27,998 nt of DNA from Pseudopedobacter sp043763845 (GCA_043763845.1 JAYULE010000184.1:1-27998); one strand, 5' to 3'; positions 1 to 8,927 are shown, numbered from the stretch's first letter. Notes: generated by a model from the sequence alone, not told the origin. Numbers and translations are program-made.

Positions 1-2315
1 GTTAAAGTGGCATCTACTTTTGCTTTCAAATTTTTTGCTGGAGTGCCAAACAACCATTTTGCAGCCAATAAACCATTGTTTGCTTTGCCAGTACCTAAAC
101 TATTTTGGTTGCCGAATTCTAAATTTATTTTTAGCCTATTGGGCATTATGGTTTCTACTTTTATGGTTTTGCTAAAGGTTGCGGCACCTACTTTTATTTT
201 GGCAAGCCAATTACCAGTAGCATCGCCAGTATTAGTTTTGGTTTTAAATACATAAAAGCCATTTAAGCCTTTAAATAAAAGGTTTCGTTTAATAAGTTGG
301 TTTTGAGGATTAAATAATTCAAACGCTACTGGTACATCAGCAGGCAATTTTTGAGATTTATCTTCTAAAATAAAGCTTACAAAAACCGAATCGCCAGGAC
401 GGTAAACTCCACGTTCGGTATAAATAAATCCTTTTATGCCACTTTGTACAATCTCGCCATTTGCGTTAAAACGGCTAAGCGGTAGGGACGAGCCATCGTC
501 TAATTTTAAGTACCCTCGTTGCGCATCTTTTTTGGCCGTTAATAGGTAAGGTTTGCTTGGGTTTTCAAACATAGCAAGCCCATCGCTATTGGTTTTGGCG
601 GTTTGTAACAATTGGTTTTGATAGTCTAATAGTCTAATTTCTACACCTTCCATAGGTTCGGTATCTAAAATATTGGTTGCAAAAACCATTACCGAATTAT
701 TGTTGCCACGTTTTGCAATTAAGCCAATGTTGGAAGCTATAACATTGCGAGAAACCCAACGGTCTCGGTTATAATACGATGCGTTACAAGGTTCATCTTT
801 TTGTTCCCAATTAAAACCCTTTGGGTAATAATTATTGTAACGTTGCCAAAATCCATCATCGCCATCTATTTTTTCGTAATAATTATCTTCACTTTCTCCA
901 TCACTATCAATATCCTCCGTGGAAACGTTAAGCCCTTTACAATTATATAACGAGTACGATTTTTGAAAACCAATAGTAATTCTATAAATAGCACCAGGTT
1001 CGGCTTTTATCAGTTTATCAATATCTAAGGCAAATCGATTTTTTTTGGTAAGATTAAGGCTTTTATCACCGTCTAGTCGTATTGTTTTTTCAACTAAAGG
1101 TTTGCCTACCCGCCTTAAATCTTGTTCGCCATTTATGTTGTTTTGTTTTAAAAATTGCGGGATATTGTTTTCGTAAATTTTAATAATGGTAACATCAACA
1201 GCTTTTAAATTTATAGCTTCGAAAGGGTAGGAGAGTTTGCCAGCACTAGGTATAATTGTTCCCTTACCGGGGATATTAACCGCTGGTGCTCGGTTTTCGA
1301 AAATAATACTCGTATTTACAGCATCAGTTAGTTTTTTATCTACAATATTTTGTATGCCAGCATTTACGGTAACAGTGTAATTACCTTCTAATTTATTGGC
1401 TGCATACACTTTAATTTGGCTACCTTCAATGGTAAAATTTACATCGGTGAGGTTACCTATGGTTATTAAACCCCTTAAATCTTGCGTAGCTAAAACTGGG
1501 TGGTTTAGTTGTACCAAAACACATTGCTCGGGTGCTTGTATGGCCTTAATATCTAGAACTTTAAATATTCCTTTAGCAGGGATTTCTATTTTATTATTTC
1601 CTTTCACATCTGCTTCAATTGCTTCACCGTTCCAAATTAGGTTAAGTTCCTCGGTGTTTTCAGCTGTTTTTATGCTGTCAATCACAAAATCCGATGTTTT
1701 GGTAACTATATTATGCAACCAATTTATTTTAAGGTTTTCATCGGTATACGAGGCTTTTAACAATTTTTCAATCGCTTTACTATCTTCTTCATCGGCAGTA
1801 AAAATGCTACCAGTTAGTTTTAAATAATCTAGAGATGAGTTATTTATAGATTGCAATCCGTTTTGCTCTATTTTAAATGATGGTTTTATTACTTCAAAAT
1901 CAAAATTAAAAGTTGCTACATCATCGGCAACAGCCAAAATTTTACTAACATTTAATTTGGCTTGATAAGTTTGGTTAGGTTCTAAACTTTCTTCGGGTTT
2001 AAATGCAATTGTACGCTCATCGTACCAATAGGCTTTACCTTTTATAGTGGGACTAAAAGTTAAAATATCATTGTCAATTTCTTGATTTACAGTGTGTAAA
2101 TTGTTTATGCCACCAGCAAATTGTATTTTAATGATTTCGTTTTTTGATATAACACCCGATGTGTAAGCTTCGATATATTGTGCAAAAGCTGGGTTGTTGT
2201 TATTTGGTTTTGTACGATTGTTAAACCAAATTATAACCAGAACTATTGGGATAATTGCTATTATTGTAACAGCAATAGTTTTTATATTATTTTTAAAAAA
2301 TAGGTTTTTCATCAT
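1..2315 (-). CDS. Alpha-2-macroglobulin-family protein, N-terminal part (truncated by window edge)
   Basis: An open frame runs from ATG at 2315 (a second in-frame ATG at 2312 is equally possible) to the left edge, about 771 codons with no stop. The start is preceded by GGAA. The N-terminus is a short basic stretch (MMKNLFFKNNIK), then one hydrophobic segment at about residues 12-31 (TIAVTIIAIIPIVLVIIW). No lipobox cysteine is visible, so I read it as an inner-membrane anchor with a periplasmic body. Beta-rich macroglobulin-like sequence follows. The text near residues 625-650 (GFIYTERGVYRPGDSVFVSF) is the characteristic start of an MG2 domain, and RNVIASNIGLIAKRG precedes it as in other Bacteroidota members. 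Full-length relatives are usually well over 1500 residues, so the thioester/ANATO-like part, if present, lies outside. Bacterial members are thought to trap proteases in the periplasm. Family call is firm; function in this organism is inferred. Confidence 0.85.
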   Translation of the reverse strand, partial: MMKNLFFKNNIKTIAVTIIAIIPIVLVIIWFNNRTKPNNNNPAFAQYIEAYTSGVISKNEIIKIQFAGGINNLHTVNQEIDNDILTFSPTIKGKAYWYDERTIAFKPEESLEPNQTYQAKLNVSKILAVADDVATFNFDFEVIKPSFKIEQNGLQSINNSSLDYLKLTGSIFTADEEDSKAIEKLLKASYTDENLKINWLHNIVTKTSDFVIDSIKTAENTEELNLIWNGEAIEADVKGNNKIEIPAKGIFKVLDIKAIQAPEQCVLVQLNHPVLATQDLRGLITIGNLTDVNFTIEGSQIKVYAANKLEGNYTVTVNAGIQNIVDKKLTDAVNTSIIFENRAPAVNIPGKGTIIPSAGKLSYPFEAINLKAVDVTIIKIYENNIPQFLKQNNINGEQDLRRVGKPLVEKTIRLDGDKSLNLTKKNRFALDIDKLIKAEPGAIYRITIGFQKSYSLYNCKGLNVSTEDIDSDGESEDNYYEKIDGDDGFWQRYNNYYPKGFNWEQKDEPCNASYYNRDRWVSRNVIASNIGLIAKRGNNNSVMVFATNILDTEPMEGVEIRLLDYQNQLLQTAKTNSDGLAMFENPSKPYLLTAKKDAQRGYLKLDDGSSLPLSRFNANGEIVQSGIKGFIYTERGVYRPGDSVFVSFILEDKSQKLPADVPVAFELFNPQNQLIKRNLLFKGLNGFYVFKTKTNTGDATGNWLAKIKVGAATFSKTIKVETIMPNRLKINLEFGNQNSLGTGKANNGLLAAKWLFGTPAKNLKAKVDATL

Positions 2316-2426
2316 TTCCGTAAAAAAACGTGGCTAGATTATGTTTTGAAAAGTACTTATAAATCTTGTTTGTAAAAAATTGATTTAATGTATAGATAAA
2401 TAACTAAAATTTAGGTGCAGATAAAT

Positions 2427-2467
2427 GTTAAAAATTTAGGCCTAAAAACACAAAATAGATTAGGCCT
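2427..2467 (-). terminator. Possible terminator after the E1 gene
   Basis: Read on the minus strand, AGGCCTAA (2467-2460) can pair with TTAGGCCT (2445-2438) across a 14-nt loop, followed by AAATTTTTAAC. It sits 70-110 nt past the E1 stop and before the A2M gene. The T-run is short and the core TTTAGGCCTAAA (2435-2446) is also a palindrome on its own, so this is a weak call. Confidence 0.35.
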
Positions 2468-2536
2468 GCAAAAATTTTTTTACTTTAAATTCGTGTATTC
2501 GTGGCATAAGAAATATTCATGCTTTAGCAACCTAAA

Positions 2537-4951
2537 TTAAATAAATTTTTGTGGATTATAATTATGCATCATTTGATAAACCTTTTCAACTACATCATCT
2601 ACGCTTGGTTTACCAAAATAATCGCCATCGGTACCGTAAGGTGTGCGGTGTTCTTTAGCGGTTAAAGTTTGTGGTGCGGCATCTAAAAAATGGTAGCCAT
2701 TTTGATTTTCTAAAATTTGCTGTAAAATATAAGCACTTCCGCCACCAGGTACATCTTCATCAACAATTAATAGTTTATTAGTTTTTTTAAGAGATAGAGC
2801 ACATGCCGAGTTTAAATCAAAAGGCATTAGGGTTTGCAAATCAAGTATTTCAACATCAATATCCATTTTAAGCAATTCGTTCGCTGCTTCGCATACAATT
2901 CTTATGGTAGAACCGTATGATACTAACGTAATATCTGCACCTTCTTTTATAATTTCGGCAATTCCTAAAGCAACCCTAAACTCGCCCACATTATCAGGCA
3001 TTTTTTCTTTAATTCGGTAACCGTTTAGGCATTCGATAAGCATTGCCGGTTCATCGCCTTGTAAAAGGGTATTGTACATACCTGCGGCTTGCACCATATT
3101 ACGTGGTACACAAATATGCATACCTTTCATTGCGCTTACTATCATACCCATAGGCGAACCCGCATGCCAAATTCCTTCTAACCTGTGGCCACGGGTACGC
3201 ACAATTAAAGGGGCTTTCTGACCGCCTTTAGTACGGTAACTTAAGGTAGCAATATCGTCGCTAAGCACACTCATGGCATAAGTAACATAATCTAAATATT
3301 GTATTTCGGCTATTGGTTTTAGGCCACGTAAAGCTAAACCTAAGGCTTGGCCAATAATGGTAATTTCTCTAATACCGGTATCGGTAATTCGGTTTTCGCC
3401 ATATTTGCTTTGTAAGCCAGCAAAACCTTGGTTAACATCGCCAATGGCACCTAAATCTTCACCAAAAGCAACAATCAAAGGGTCTTTTGCAAAATTAGCA
3501 TCAAAACAAGCGTTTAATATTTCGCTTCCATTAACCATTTGTGCTGTTTCGCTATAAACGGGGGCAATAGCACCTAACTTTAAAGGCGAATGTGCAGTGT
3601 TTGTGTATAAATACGAATTGTAAAGTTGTTGGTTTTTTAACTGTTGATTTTTGTACCAAGCTATTAAATTGTCTCTTTCAACAGAAGTGCTTTTTTGAGT
3701 TAAACGTAAAGCTTTACGTACTGTAGATATGGTTTCTTTTCGAAGTGGGTCAATCTCCGATCTTAAAATAAGTGTAATTTGTTTTACATCTTCGTGATGA
3801 TTTGCCAGCGCATCTAACAATACAAAAGCTTGATCTTTATCTTGTTGTATATCCGCCATAAAATCGGCCCAAGCCTCTTTTTGAATTCTTTTGATTTCCT
3901 TTTTGGCCGTATTTTCTAAGTCGCTTATTTCTTGTTCGTTTGCAATAGCCGATTCTAAAATCCATTCTCGCATTTTTGAAATACAGTCATACTCTTTTTC
4001 CCACGCTAGCCTTTCTTCTGGCTTGTAACGTTCGTGAGAACCCGATGTTGAGTGCCCTTGCGGTTGCGTCATTTCGGTAACGTGTATTAGTACAGGTATA
4101 TGTTTTTCTCTACAAACCGCAATAGCTTTTTCATAAGTTTCGCAAAGGGCAACATAATCCCATCCTTTAACTTTAAAAATTTCGTAGCCTTCGGCATTAT
4201 CTTCCCGCTGAAAACCTTTTAAAATTTCGGATATATTTTCTTTTGTAGTTTGATACTTTGCAGGTACAGATATGCCGTACCCATCGTCCCAAACAGATAT
4301 TGCCATGGGTATTTGCAATACGCCAGCGGCATTTATTGATTCGAAAAATACACCTTCGGATGTTGATGCATTACCAATTGTGCCAAAAGCAACTTCGTTA
4401 CCGTTTATAGAAAATTGGGTTAAATGGGCTAAGTTTTTATTTTGTCTATATAATTTTGAAGCATAAGCCAAGCCTACCAGCTTTTGCATTTGCGATGCAG
4501 TTGGCGACACATCGGAAGAGCTGTTTTTGCAATCGGTTAAGTTTTTCCAATTCCCGTTATCGTCTAAACTACGGGTAGCAAAATGGTTATTCATTTGCCT
4601 TCCGGCCGATGCTGGCTCCATAGTAACATCGGTATTTGCGTAAAGTTGTGCAAAAAGTTGACGTTTAGTAGTCATACCAGTTGCTAGCATAAAAGTTTGG
4701 TCTCGGTAATAACCCGCTCGCCAATCACCATTTTTAAAAGCTTTTGCCATAGCCAATTGTGCAACTTCTTTACCGTCGCCAAAAATACCAAACTTGGCCT
4801 TACCTGTTAATACTTCTCGTCTACCTAACAAGCTTATTTGCCTACTTTCGAAAGCAATTTTATAATCATTTATAATAATGGTTCTAAAATCATCAAAGCT
4901 TAATTCGTGGTTGTTTGTATTATGCAAATTATTTATTGTATTAATAATCAT
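2537..4951 (-). CDS. Fused 2-oxoacid dehydrogenase E1 (alpha + beta in one chain)
   Basis: 804 residues. The first ~350 are an E1-alpha module and ~465-804 an E1-beta module, joined by a charged linker. The alpha ThDP region is at 193-227 (GNASTSEG ... WDDGYGIS). The alpha phosphorylation-loop-like segment HSTSGSHERY is at 300-309. The beta part carries GEDLGAIGDVNQG and RTRGHRLEGIWHAGSPMG. The enzyme decarboxylates a 2-oxoacid and passes the acyl group to an E2 lipoyl domain. Branched-chain 2-oxoacids are the likely substrates because this fused form in Bacteroidota is usually annotated that way, but pyruvate cannot be excluded. No E2 or E3 gene is in the window. The ATG at 4951 follows a TATATTTG box by 22 nt. 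In the metal-binding motif, the usual GDG Asp is Asn194 and the usual partner Asn is Asp223. Confidence 0.88.
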   Translation of the reverse strand: MIINTINNLHNTNNHELSFDDFRTIIINDYKIAFESRQISLLGRREVLTGKAKFGIFGDGKEVAQLAMAKAFKNGDWRAGYYRDQTFMLATGMTTKRQLFAQLYANTDVTMEPASAGRQMNNHFATRSLDDNGNWKNLTDCKNSSSDVSPTASQMQKLVGLAYASKLYRQNKNLAHLTQFSINGNEVAFGTIGNASTSEGVFFESINAAGVLQIPMAISVWDDGYGISVPAKYQTTKENISEILKGFQREDNAEGYEIFKVKGWDYVALCETYEKAIAVCREKHIPVLIHVTEMTQPQGHSTSGSHERYKPEERLAWEKEYDCISKMREWILESAIANEQEISDLENTAKKEIKRIQKEAWADFMADIQQDKDQAFVLLDALANHHEDVKQITLILRSEIDPLRKETISTVRKALRLTQKSTSVERDNLIAWYKNQQLKNQQLYNSYLYTNTAHSPLKLGAIAPVYSETAQMVNGSEILNACFDANFAKDPLIVAFGEDLGAIGDVNQGFAGLQSKYGENRITDTGIREITIIGQALGLALRGLKPIAEIQYLDYVTYAMSVLSDDIATLSYRTKGGQKAPLIVRTRGHRLEGIWHAGSPMGMIVSAMKGMHICVPRNMVQAAGMYNTLLQGDEPAMLIECLNGYRIKEKMPDNVGEFRVALGIAEIIKEGADITLVSYGSTIRIVCEAANELLKMDIDVEILDLQTLMPFDLNSACALSLKKTNKLLIVDEDVPGGGSAYILQQILENQNGYHFLDAAPQTLTAKEHRTPYGTDGDYFGKPSVDDVVEKVYQMMHNYNPQKFI

Positions 4952-4973
4952 TTAAAGATTTTAAGAAGATTGT

Positions 4974-4981
4974 CAAATATA
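4974..4981 (-). promoter_or_regulatory. -7 box of the E1 promoter
   Basis: TATATTTG on the minus strand matches the Bacteroidota -7 consensus TAnnTTTG. It ends 22 nt before the E1 start codon. No clear TTTG was found 19 bp upstream. Confidence 0.5.
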
Positions 4982-5022
4982 TTGAAAAAATTTTAACGAT
5001 ATAATTAGATAAAACTTTATGT

Positions 5023-5030
5023 TATATTTG
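5023..5030 (+). promoter_or_regulatory. -7 box of the DUF1573 gene promoter
   Basis: TATATTTG on the plus strand matches TAnnTTTG and ends 50 nt before the ATG at 5081. It is divergent from the E1 promoter 42 bp away. No good -33 TTTG is seen. Confidence 0.5.
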
Positions 5031-5080
5031 TTGTAGTAATAGAAATATCTATATTTGAATTTAAATTAAAAGAATCTAAA

Positions 5081-5479
5081 ATGAAAAAAATCCTTTTTTT
5101 GTGTTTTGCAGTAATCTGTTTTATTGGTCTTTCTTCATTTCAAGAAAAAAGTGCCGAATTTAAATTTGTGGAAGAAACACACGATTTTGGTAAAATAACC
5201 CAAGGTAAACCTGTTTCTTTTGTATTCAAATATACAAATACTGGCAACGAGCCTTTAATTATAAGTGCAGTAGAATCTACTTGTGGCTGTACGGTACCAA
5301 GTGTTGAGCCAAAGCAAGGAACCCCAGTTTTAAAAGGTCAGAGTGGTACAATAACCATTACTTACAACGCTGCGGTTGCTGCACCATTTACAAAATTTGT
5401 TAAAATTACTTCAAACTCAAAAACTCCTTTAAAAATGTTATATATTAAAGGAGAAGTTATTGCGGCTGTGGGCAATTAA
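5081..5479 (+). CDS. DUF1573 domain secreted protein
   Basis: 132 residues. A Sec signal peptide (MKKILFLCFAVICFIGLSSF) leads into a single DUF1573 domain, recognised by THDFGKITQG, F-x-F-x-YTNTGNEPLII and the CGCTVP motif near residue 69. The fold is an immunoglobulin-like, MSP/ASPM-related beta sandwich found in great numbers in Bacteroidota. No enzymatic function is established. It is probably periplasmic or surface exposed. It appears monocistronic: its own -7 box lies upstream and a strong terminator lies 18 nt after the stop. Confidence 0.85.
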   Translation: MKKILFLCFAVICFIGLSSFQEKSAEFKFVEETHDFGKITQGKPVSFVFKYTNTGNEPLIISAVESTCGCTVPSVEPKQGTPVLKGQSGTITITYNAAVAAPFTKFVKITSNSKTPLKMLYIKGEVIAAVGN

Positions 5480-5496
5480 AATTTAACATATTCTTG

Positions 5497-5534
5497 AAAG
5501 CCTTTCTCGAATAAAAGAGAAAGGCTTTTTTTTT
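5497..5534 (+). terminator. Rho-independent terminator of the DUF1573 gene
   Basis: AAAGCCTTTCTC (5497-5508) and GAGAAAGGCTTT (5517-5528) form a perfect 12-bp stem with an 8-nt loop, followed by a T-run to 5534. It starts 17 nt past the stop codon. Confidence 0.9.
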
Positions 5535-5569
5535 ACATATAAAAATTACAACAGATTAAAAATTAAAAA

Positions 5570-6796
5570 ATGCCCCAAATTTCTAAAAAAGGATTTGATA
5601 TGCCAGCTTCGCCTATACGCAAGCTGAGTGCTTTCGCCGAGAAAGCTAAACAAGAAGGTAAGAAAGTATATCACTTAAATATAGGTCAACCCGATATAGA
5701 AACACCCGCAAATGTAATTGCTGCAATAAAAAGTGTAGATTTTAAAATTTGGGCATACACTTCATCCGAAGGTACATTGGCTTATCGCAATAAATTAGTA
5801 AGTTACTACAATAAGTTTAATTACAACTTAACCGTTAATGATATTATTGTAACCACTGGCGGCTCCGAAGCTATAAATATTGCCATGATGGCTTGCCTTG
5901 ATGCTGGCGACGAAATAATTATTCCCGAACCTTTTTATGCTAATTATAACGGTTTTGCACACCAAAGTAATGTGGTAATTGTGCCCGTAATGTCGGTAAT
6001 TGAAAATAATTTTGGTTTACCACCTGTAAGTGATTTCGAGAAATTAATTACCTCAAAAACTAAAGCCATATTTATTTGCAACCCCAATAACCCCACTGGC
6101 TATTTATACAGTATGCAAGAAATGCAAGATTTAAAAGAATTGGCTTTAAAATATGATTTATTTATTTTTTGCGATGAAGCTTACCGAGAGTTTTGTTATG
6201 ATGGAAAAACCTTTATATCGCCATTAAACTTACCCGGCTTAGAAGAAAATGTGGTAATTATTGATACTATTTCTAAACGTTACAGTGCTTGCGGTGCAAG
6301 ATTAGGTTGTTTAATTACCAAAAACAAAAGCGTAATGGCATCGGCATTAAAATTTGCACAAACTCGCTTAAGTGCGGGCATGGTTGAGCAAATAGCTGGC
6401 GAAGCAGCAGTTGATACACCTGATAGCTATTTTACCGATGTAATTAACGAATATACTTTACGTAGAAAAATATTGGTGGATAGCCTAAACGCTATTGAAG
6501 GTATAGTTTGTCCTAACCCTGGAGGTGCTTTTTATGTAGTAGCACAGCTACCTGTTGATGATGCCGAAAAGTTTTGTCAATGGATTTTAGAAGATTTTGA
6601 ATACCAAAATCAAACTATTATGATGGCGCCCGCTGCAGGCTTTTACTCGAACCACCAAGCTGGTAAGCAACAAGTGCGCTTGGCTTATGTGTTAAATGTT
6701 AACGATTTAGCTAAAGCTATGGAATGTTTAAAACAAGCATTATCAGTTTACCCTGGCAAATTAAACAAAATCAAAAACCACAAAATTTTGGTTTAA
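5570..6796 (+). CDS. PLP-dependent class I/II aminotransferase
   Basis: 408 residues, normal length for an aspartate-aminotransferase-like fold type I enzyme. Visible motifs in order: LNIGQPDIETP (36-46), TTGGSEA (95-101, phosphate-binding loop), NPNNPTG (171-177), CDEAY (201-205; Asp202 for the PLP ring nitrogen), TISKRYS (233-239) with the Schiff-base Lys236, and GARLG with a phosphate-contacting Arg. The C-terminal VRLAYVLN region supplies the carboxylate-binding Arg. The enzyme moves an amino group between an amino acid and a 2-oxoacid. Exact substrate (Asp, Ala or aromatic) cannot be told from sequence alone. The start at 5570 gives the standard N-terminus, with SPIRKLSAFAEKAKQEG leading in. 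It lies 35 nt past a terminator; I saw no clear promoter box. Confidence 0.88.
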   Translation: MPQISKKGFDMPASPIRKLSAFAEKAKQEGKKVYHLNIGQPDIETPANVIAAIKSVDFKIWAYTSSEGTLAYRNKLVSYYNKFNYNLTVNDIIVTTGGSEAINIAMMACLDAGDEIIIPEPFYANYNGFAHQSNVVIVPVMSVIENNFGLPPVSDFEKLITSKTKAIFICNPNNPTGYLYSMQEMQDLKELALKYDLFIFCDEAYREFCYDGKTFISPLNLPGLEENVVIIDTISKRYSACGARLGCLITKNKSVMASALKFAQTRLSAGMVEQIAGEAAVDTPDSYFTDVINEYTLRRKILVDSLNAIEGIVCPNPGGAFYVVAQLPVDDAEKFCQWILEDFEYQNQTIMMAPAAGFYSNHQAGKQQVRLAYVLNVNDLAKAMECLKQALSVYPGKLNKIKNHKILV

Positions 6797-6828
6797 TTTT
6801 TGATGCTATTTTTAAAGCAACAATACTG

Positions 6829-6836
6829 TATATTTG
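6829..6836 (+). promoter_or_regulatory. -7 box of the tmRNA promoter
   Basis: TATATTTG matches TAnnTTTG and ends 21 nt before the mature tmRNA 5' end. A short leader, removable by RNase P, would result. No consensus -33 at 19 bp. Confidence 0.5.
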
Positions 6837-6857
6837 CTATCTAACAAAAACAACATT

Positions 6858-7252
6858 GGGCCCGACCGGAATTGACAGGATGGCCGATAAGTGTGTAAGC
6901 ATACAGCGCACTGACGATACAGCGCTATAATATTGATCTTCAAAAAACAACAGGCGAAAATAACTACGCTCTTGCTGCTTAATCTCAACCAAGTTGATTT
7001 TAGCTTAATTGCACTTTAGAAGTGTAAGCGAGATGTTTCCCGGGAGCCCAGTTCGGCGGCAACCGATAGTGAAGCACAGAAAAGTCGGAATAAGGGTAAA
7101 ATGGTTTTGCTTTTACCTCGAAAACTAAAAAAACTAAGGATTAAACAGGCTGTTTGTGGCCAATTTAATCTCTAAAACAAACCACAAAATATGTATGTAG
7201 AAAGCGCAACTGATCCCATGTTTGGACGAGAGTTCGAATCTCTCCGGGTCCA
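6858..7252 (+). ncRNA. ssrA: Transfer-messenger RNA (tmRNA)
   Basis: One-piece tmRNA of about 395 nt that rescues stalled ribosomes and tags the nascent peptide for proteolysis. The 5' acceptor arm GGGCCCG (6858-6864) pairs with CGGGTCC (7245-7251) with one G-T wobble; A7252 is the discriminator. The T-arm is GAGAGTTCGAATCTCTC (7229-7245). The conserved 5' block ACCGGAATTGACAGGATGG follows the acceptor strand. The tag reading frame 6953-6982 encodes GENNYALAA and then TAA, the pattern usual in Bacteroidota. The 3' CCA is not encoded: after A7252 comes CAAAA, so it must be added by nucleotidyltransferase. Exact 3' end is inferred from the stem. Confidence 0.96.
6953..6982 (+). other. ssrA: tmRNA proteolysis tag reading frame
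   Basis: GGC GAA AAT AAC TAC GCT CTT GCT GCT TAA encodes GENNYALAA-stop. The first alanine of the added tag comes from the charged tRNA-like domain. The C-terminal ALAA is the ClpXP recognition end. Confidence 0.9.
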
Positions 7253-7260
7253 CAAAAAAT

Positions 7261-7286
7261 AGCCTCTTAATTGAGGCTTTTTTTTT
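7261..7286 (+). terminator. Terminator of ssrA
   Basis: AGCCTC (7261-7266) pairs with GAGGCT (7273-7278) around TTAATT, followed by eight Ts. An upstream A-run can extend the stem with the T-run. Confidence 0.85.
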
Positions 7287-7480
7287 GATTTAAAAAGCAA
7301 CAATATTTAGAATCAGATTTGCTTTAAAATAGCAAATAAATATTGCTTAATTAAGTATTTTTTTAATGTAGCAACACAACATTGTACTAATAAAAAACGT
7401 ATAAAATTTAAAATTATCAGTACTTTTAAAAAAAACAGGCATAAAAAATGTTTTATCTAAAATAAAAGCATTGTATTTAT

Positions 7481-7488
7481 TAAGTTTG
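7481..7488 (+). promoter_or_regulatory. -7 box of the citrate synthase promoter
   Basis: TAAGTTTG fits TAnnTTTG and ends 18 nt before the ATG at 7507, giving a short leader. No TTTG lies at the expected -33 position. Confidence 0.45.
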
Positions 7489-7506
7489 CAACATAACAAT
7501 TAAGAT

Positions 7507-8793
7507 ATGCCAAGTACAGCAACTATACAATTAGGAGACCAAAAATTTGAATTTGCAATTATCGAAGGAACAGAGCAAGAAAAAGCCATTGATATATCAA
7601 AATTGCGTGACCAAACAGGTTATATAACCTTAGATACTGGATACAAAAATACAGGTGCAACCAAAAGTGCCATCACATTTTTAGATGGTGAAATTGGGGT
7701 TTTAAAATACAGAGGTTATCCAATTGAGCAATTGGCCGAAAAATCTACTTTTTTAGAGGTGGCATTTCTTTTAATTTATGGTAATTTACCAACTCAAGAG
7801 CAACTTACTGGTTTCCAAAACGAAATTAGTAAGCATACTTTAGTACACGAAGATATGAAGAAATTTTTTGATGGTTTTCCGTCAAAATCCCACCCAATGG
7901 GTCAACTTTCTTCATTAGTATGTTCATTATCATCTTTTTACCCCGAATCGTTAAACCCACACCCAACAGCCGAAGAGTCAGATCAAACTATTATTAAATT
8001 ATTAGCAAAATTATCAACCATAGTTTCATGGATTTATAAAAAATCTTTAGGACATCCTTACATTTATCCTCAAAATAAGTTCGATTATGTAACTAATTTT
8101 TTGAATATGACTTTTGGGCAACGTACCGAAGATATAATTATTGACCCAATAATTGTAGATGCGATGAATGTGCTTTTAATTTTACATGCCGACCATGAGC
8201 AAAACTGTTCAACATCAACGGTTCGTATTGTTGGCTCATCTGATTGTAATTTGTATGCATCTATTTCGGCAGGTATTTCGGCACTTTGGGGGCCTTTACA
8301 CGGCGGTGCTAACCAGGCAGTTATAGAAATGTTAGAGCAAATTAAAAACGATGGTGGCGATGTTGATAAATGGGTAAATAAAGCTAAAAATCCAGCCGAT
8401 TCGTTCCGTTTAATGGGTTTTGGTCACCGTGTTTATAAAAACTTTGATCCAAGAGCTAAAATTATTAAAAAAGCTTGTGACGATATTTTAGAAAAACTAG
8501 GTATAAACGACCCTGTTTTAGATATAGCCAAAAAATTAGAAGAAGTGGCTTTAAGCGATCCATATTTTGTTACTCGTAAACTTTACCCCAATGTTGATTT
8601 TTATTCGGGTATAATTTACCGAGCTTTAGGTTTCCCAACCGAAATGTTTACCGTTTTATTTGCTTTAGGCCGTTTACCGGGATGGATTGCTCAATGGAAA
8701 GAAATGCGTGAAAATAAAGAACCTATTGGCCGTCCTCGTCAAGTTTATGTAGGCGAAGTTGATAGAGATTTTGTAGAGATAGGCAAAAGATAA
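7507..8793 (+). CDS. gltA: Citrate synthase (type II)
   Basis: 428 residues, the length of the long bacterial (type II) form. Condenses acetyl-CoA with oxaloacetate to citrate, the entry step of the TCA cycle, in the cytoplasm. The catalytic triad is visible as His265 in GPLHGGANQA, His307 in GFGHRVYKNFDPRAK and Asp364 in NVDFYSG. The N-terminal beta-rich region (TIQLGDQKFEFAIIEGTEQEKAIDI) is typical of the hexameric form that is allosterically inhibited by NADH in other phyla; inhibition here is not shown by sequence. Probably monocistronic: its own -7 box upstream and a weak hairpin downstream. Confidence 0.97.
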   Translation: MPSTATIQLGDQKFEFAIIEGTEQEKAIDISKLRDQTGYITLDTGYKNTGATKSAITFLDGEIGVLKYRGYPIEQLAEKSTFLEVAFLLIYGNLPTQEQLTGFQNEISKHTLVHEDMKKFFDGFPSKSHPMGQLSSLVCSLSSFYPESLNPHPTAEESDQTIIKLLAKLSTIVSWIYKKSLGHPYIYPQNKFDYVTNFLNMTFGQRTEDIIIDPIIVDAMNVLLILHADHEQNCSTSTVRIVGSSDCNLYASISAGISALWGPLHGGANQAVIEMLEQIKNDGGDVDKWVNKAKNPADSFRLMGFGHRVYKNFDPRAKIIKKACDDILEKLGINDPVLDIAKKLEEVALSDPYFVTRKLYPNVDFYSGIIYRALGFPTEMFTVLFALGRLPGWIAQWKEMRENKEPIGRPRQVYVGEVDRDFVEIGKR

Positions 8794-8804
8794 TCATTCT
8801 TAAA

Positions 8805-8827
8805 TTGGGATAATACCCAAATATTTT
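8805..8827 (+). terminator. Weak hairpin after gltA
   Basis: TTGGG (8805-8809) and CCCAA (8816-8820) around ATAATA, then ATATTTTT. The stem is only 5 bp, 11 nt after the gltA stop, so it is a tentative terminator. Confidence 0.35.
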
Positions 8828-8927
8828 TAGTTTAAGTACATATTTTAGCGTATTACCAAGTTTTTTTAAGTACAACATACATTTATAAAGCAATCTATTT
8901 TTCGCTAATATTTCACTTTTTGGAGTT

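Noticed and set aside
1396..1827. 143-codon plus-strand frame
   Set aside because: Antisense to the A2M-family gene, whose translation is coherent over 771 codons.
6724..6930. 68-codon plus-strand frame overlapping the aminotransferase end and tmRNA
   Set aside because: It runs out of frame inside a real CDS and into a structured RNA; no protein-like features.
7287..7480. Riboswitch or small RNA before gltA
   Set aside because: AT-rich with no stable pairing that I could find; only the -7 box at 7481 is supported.
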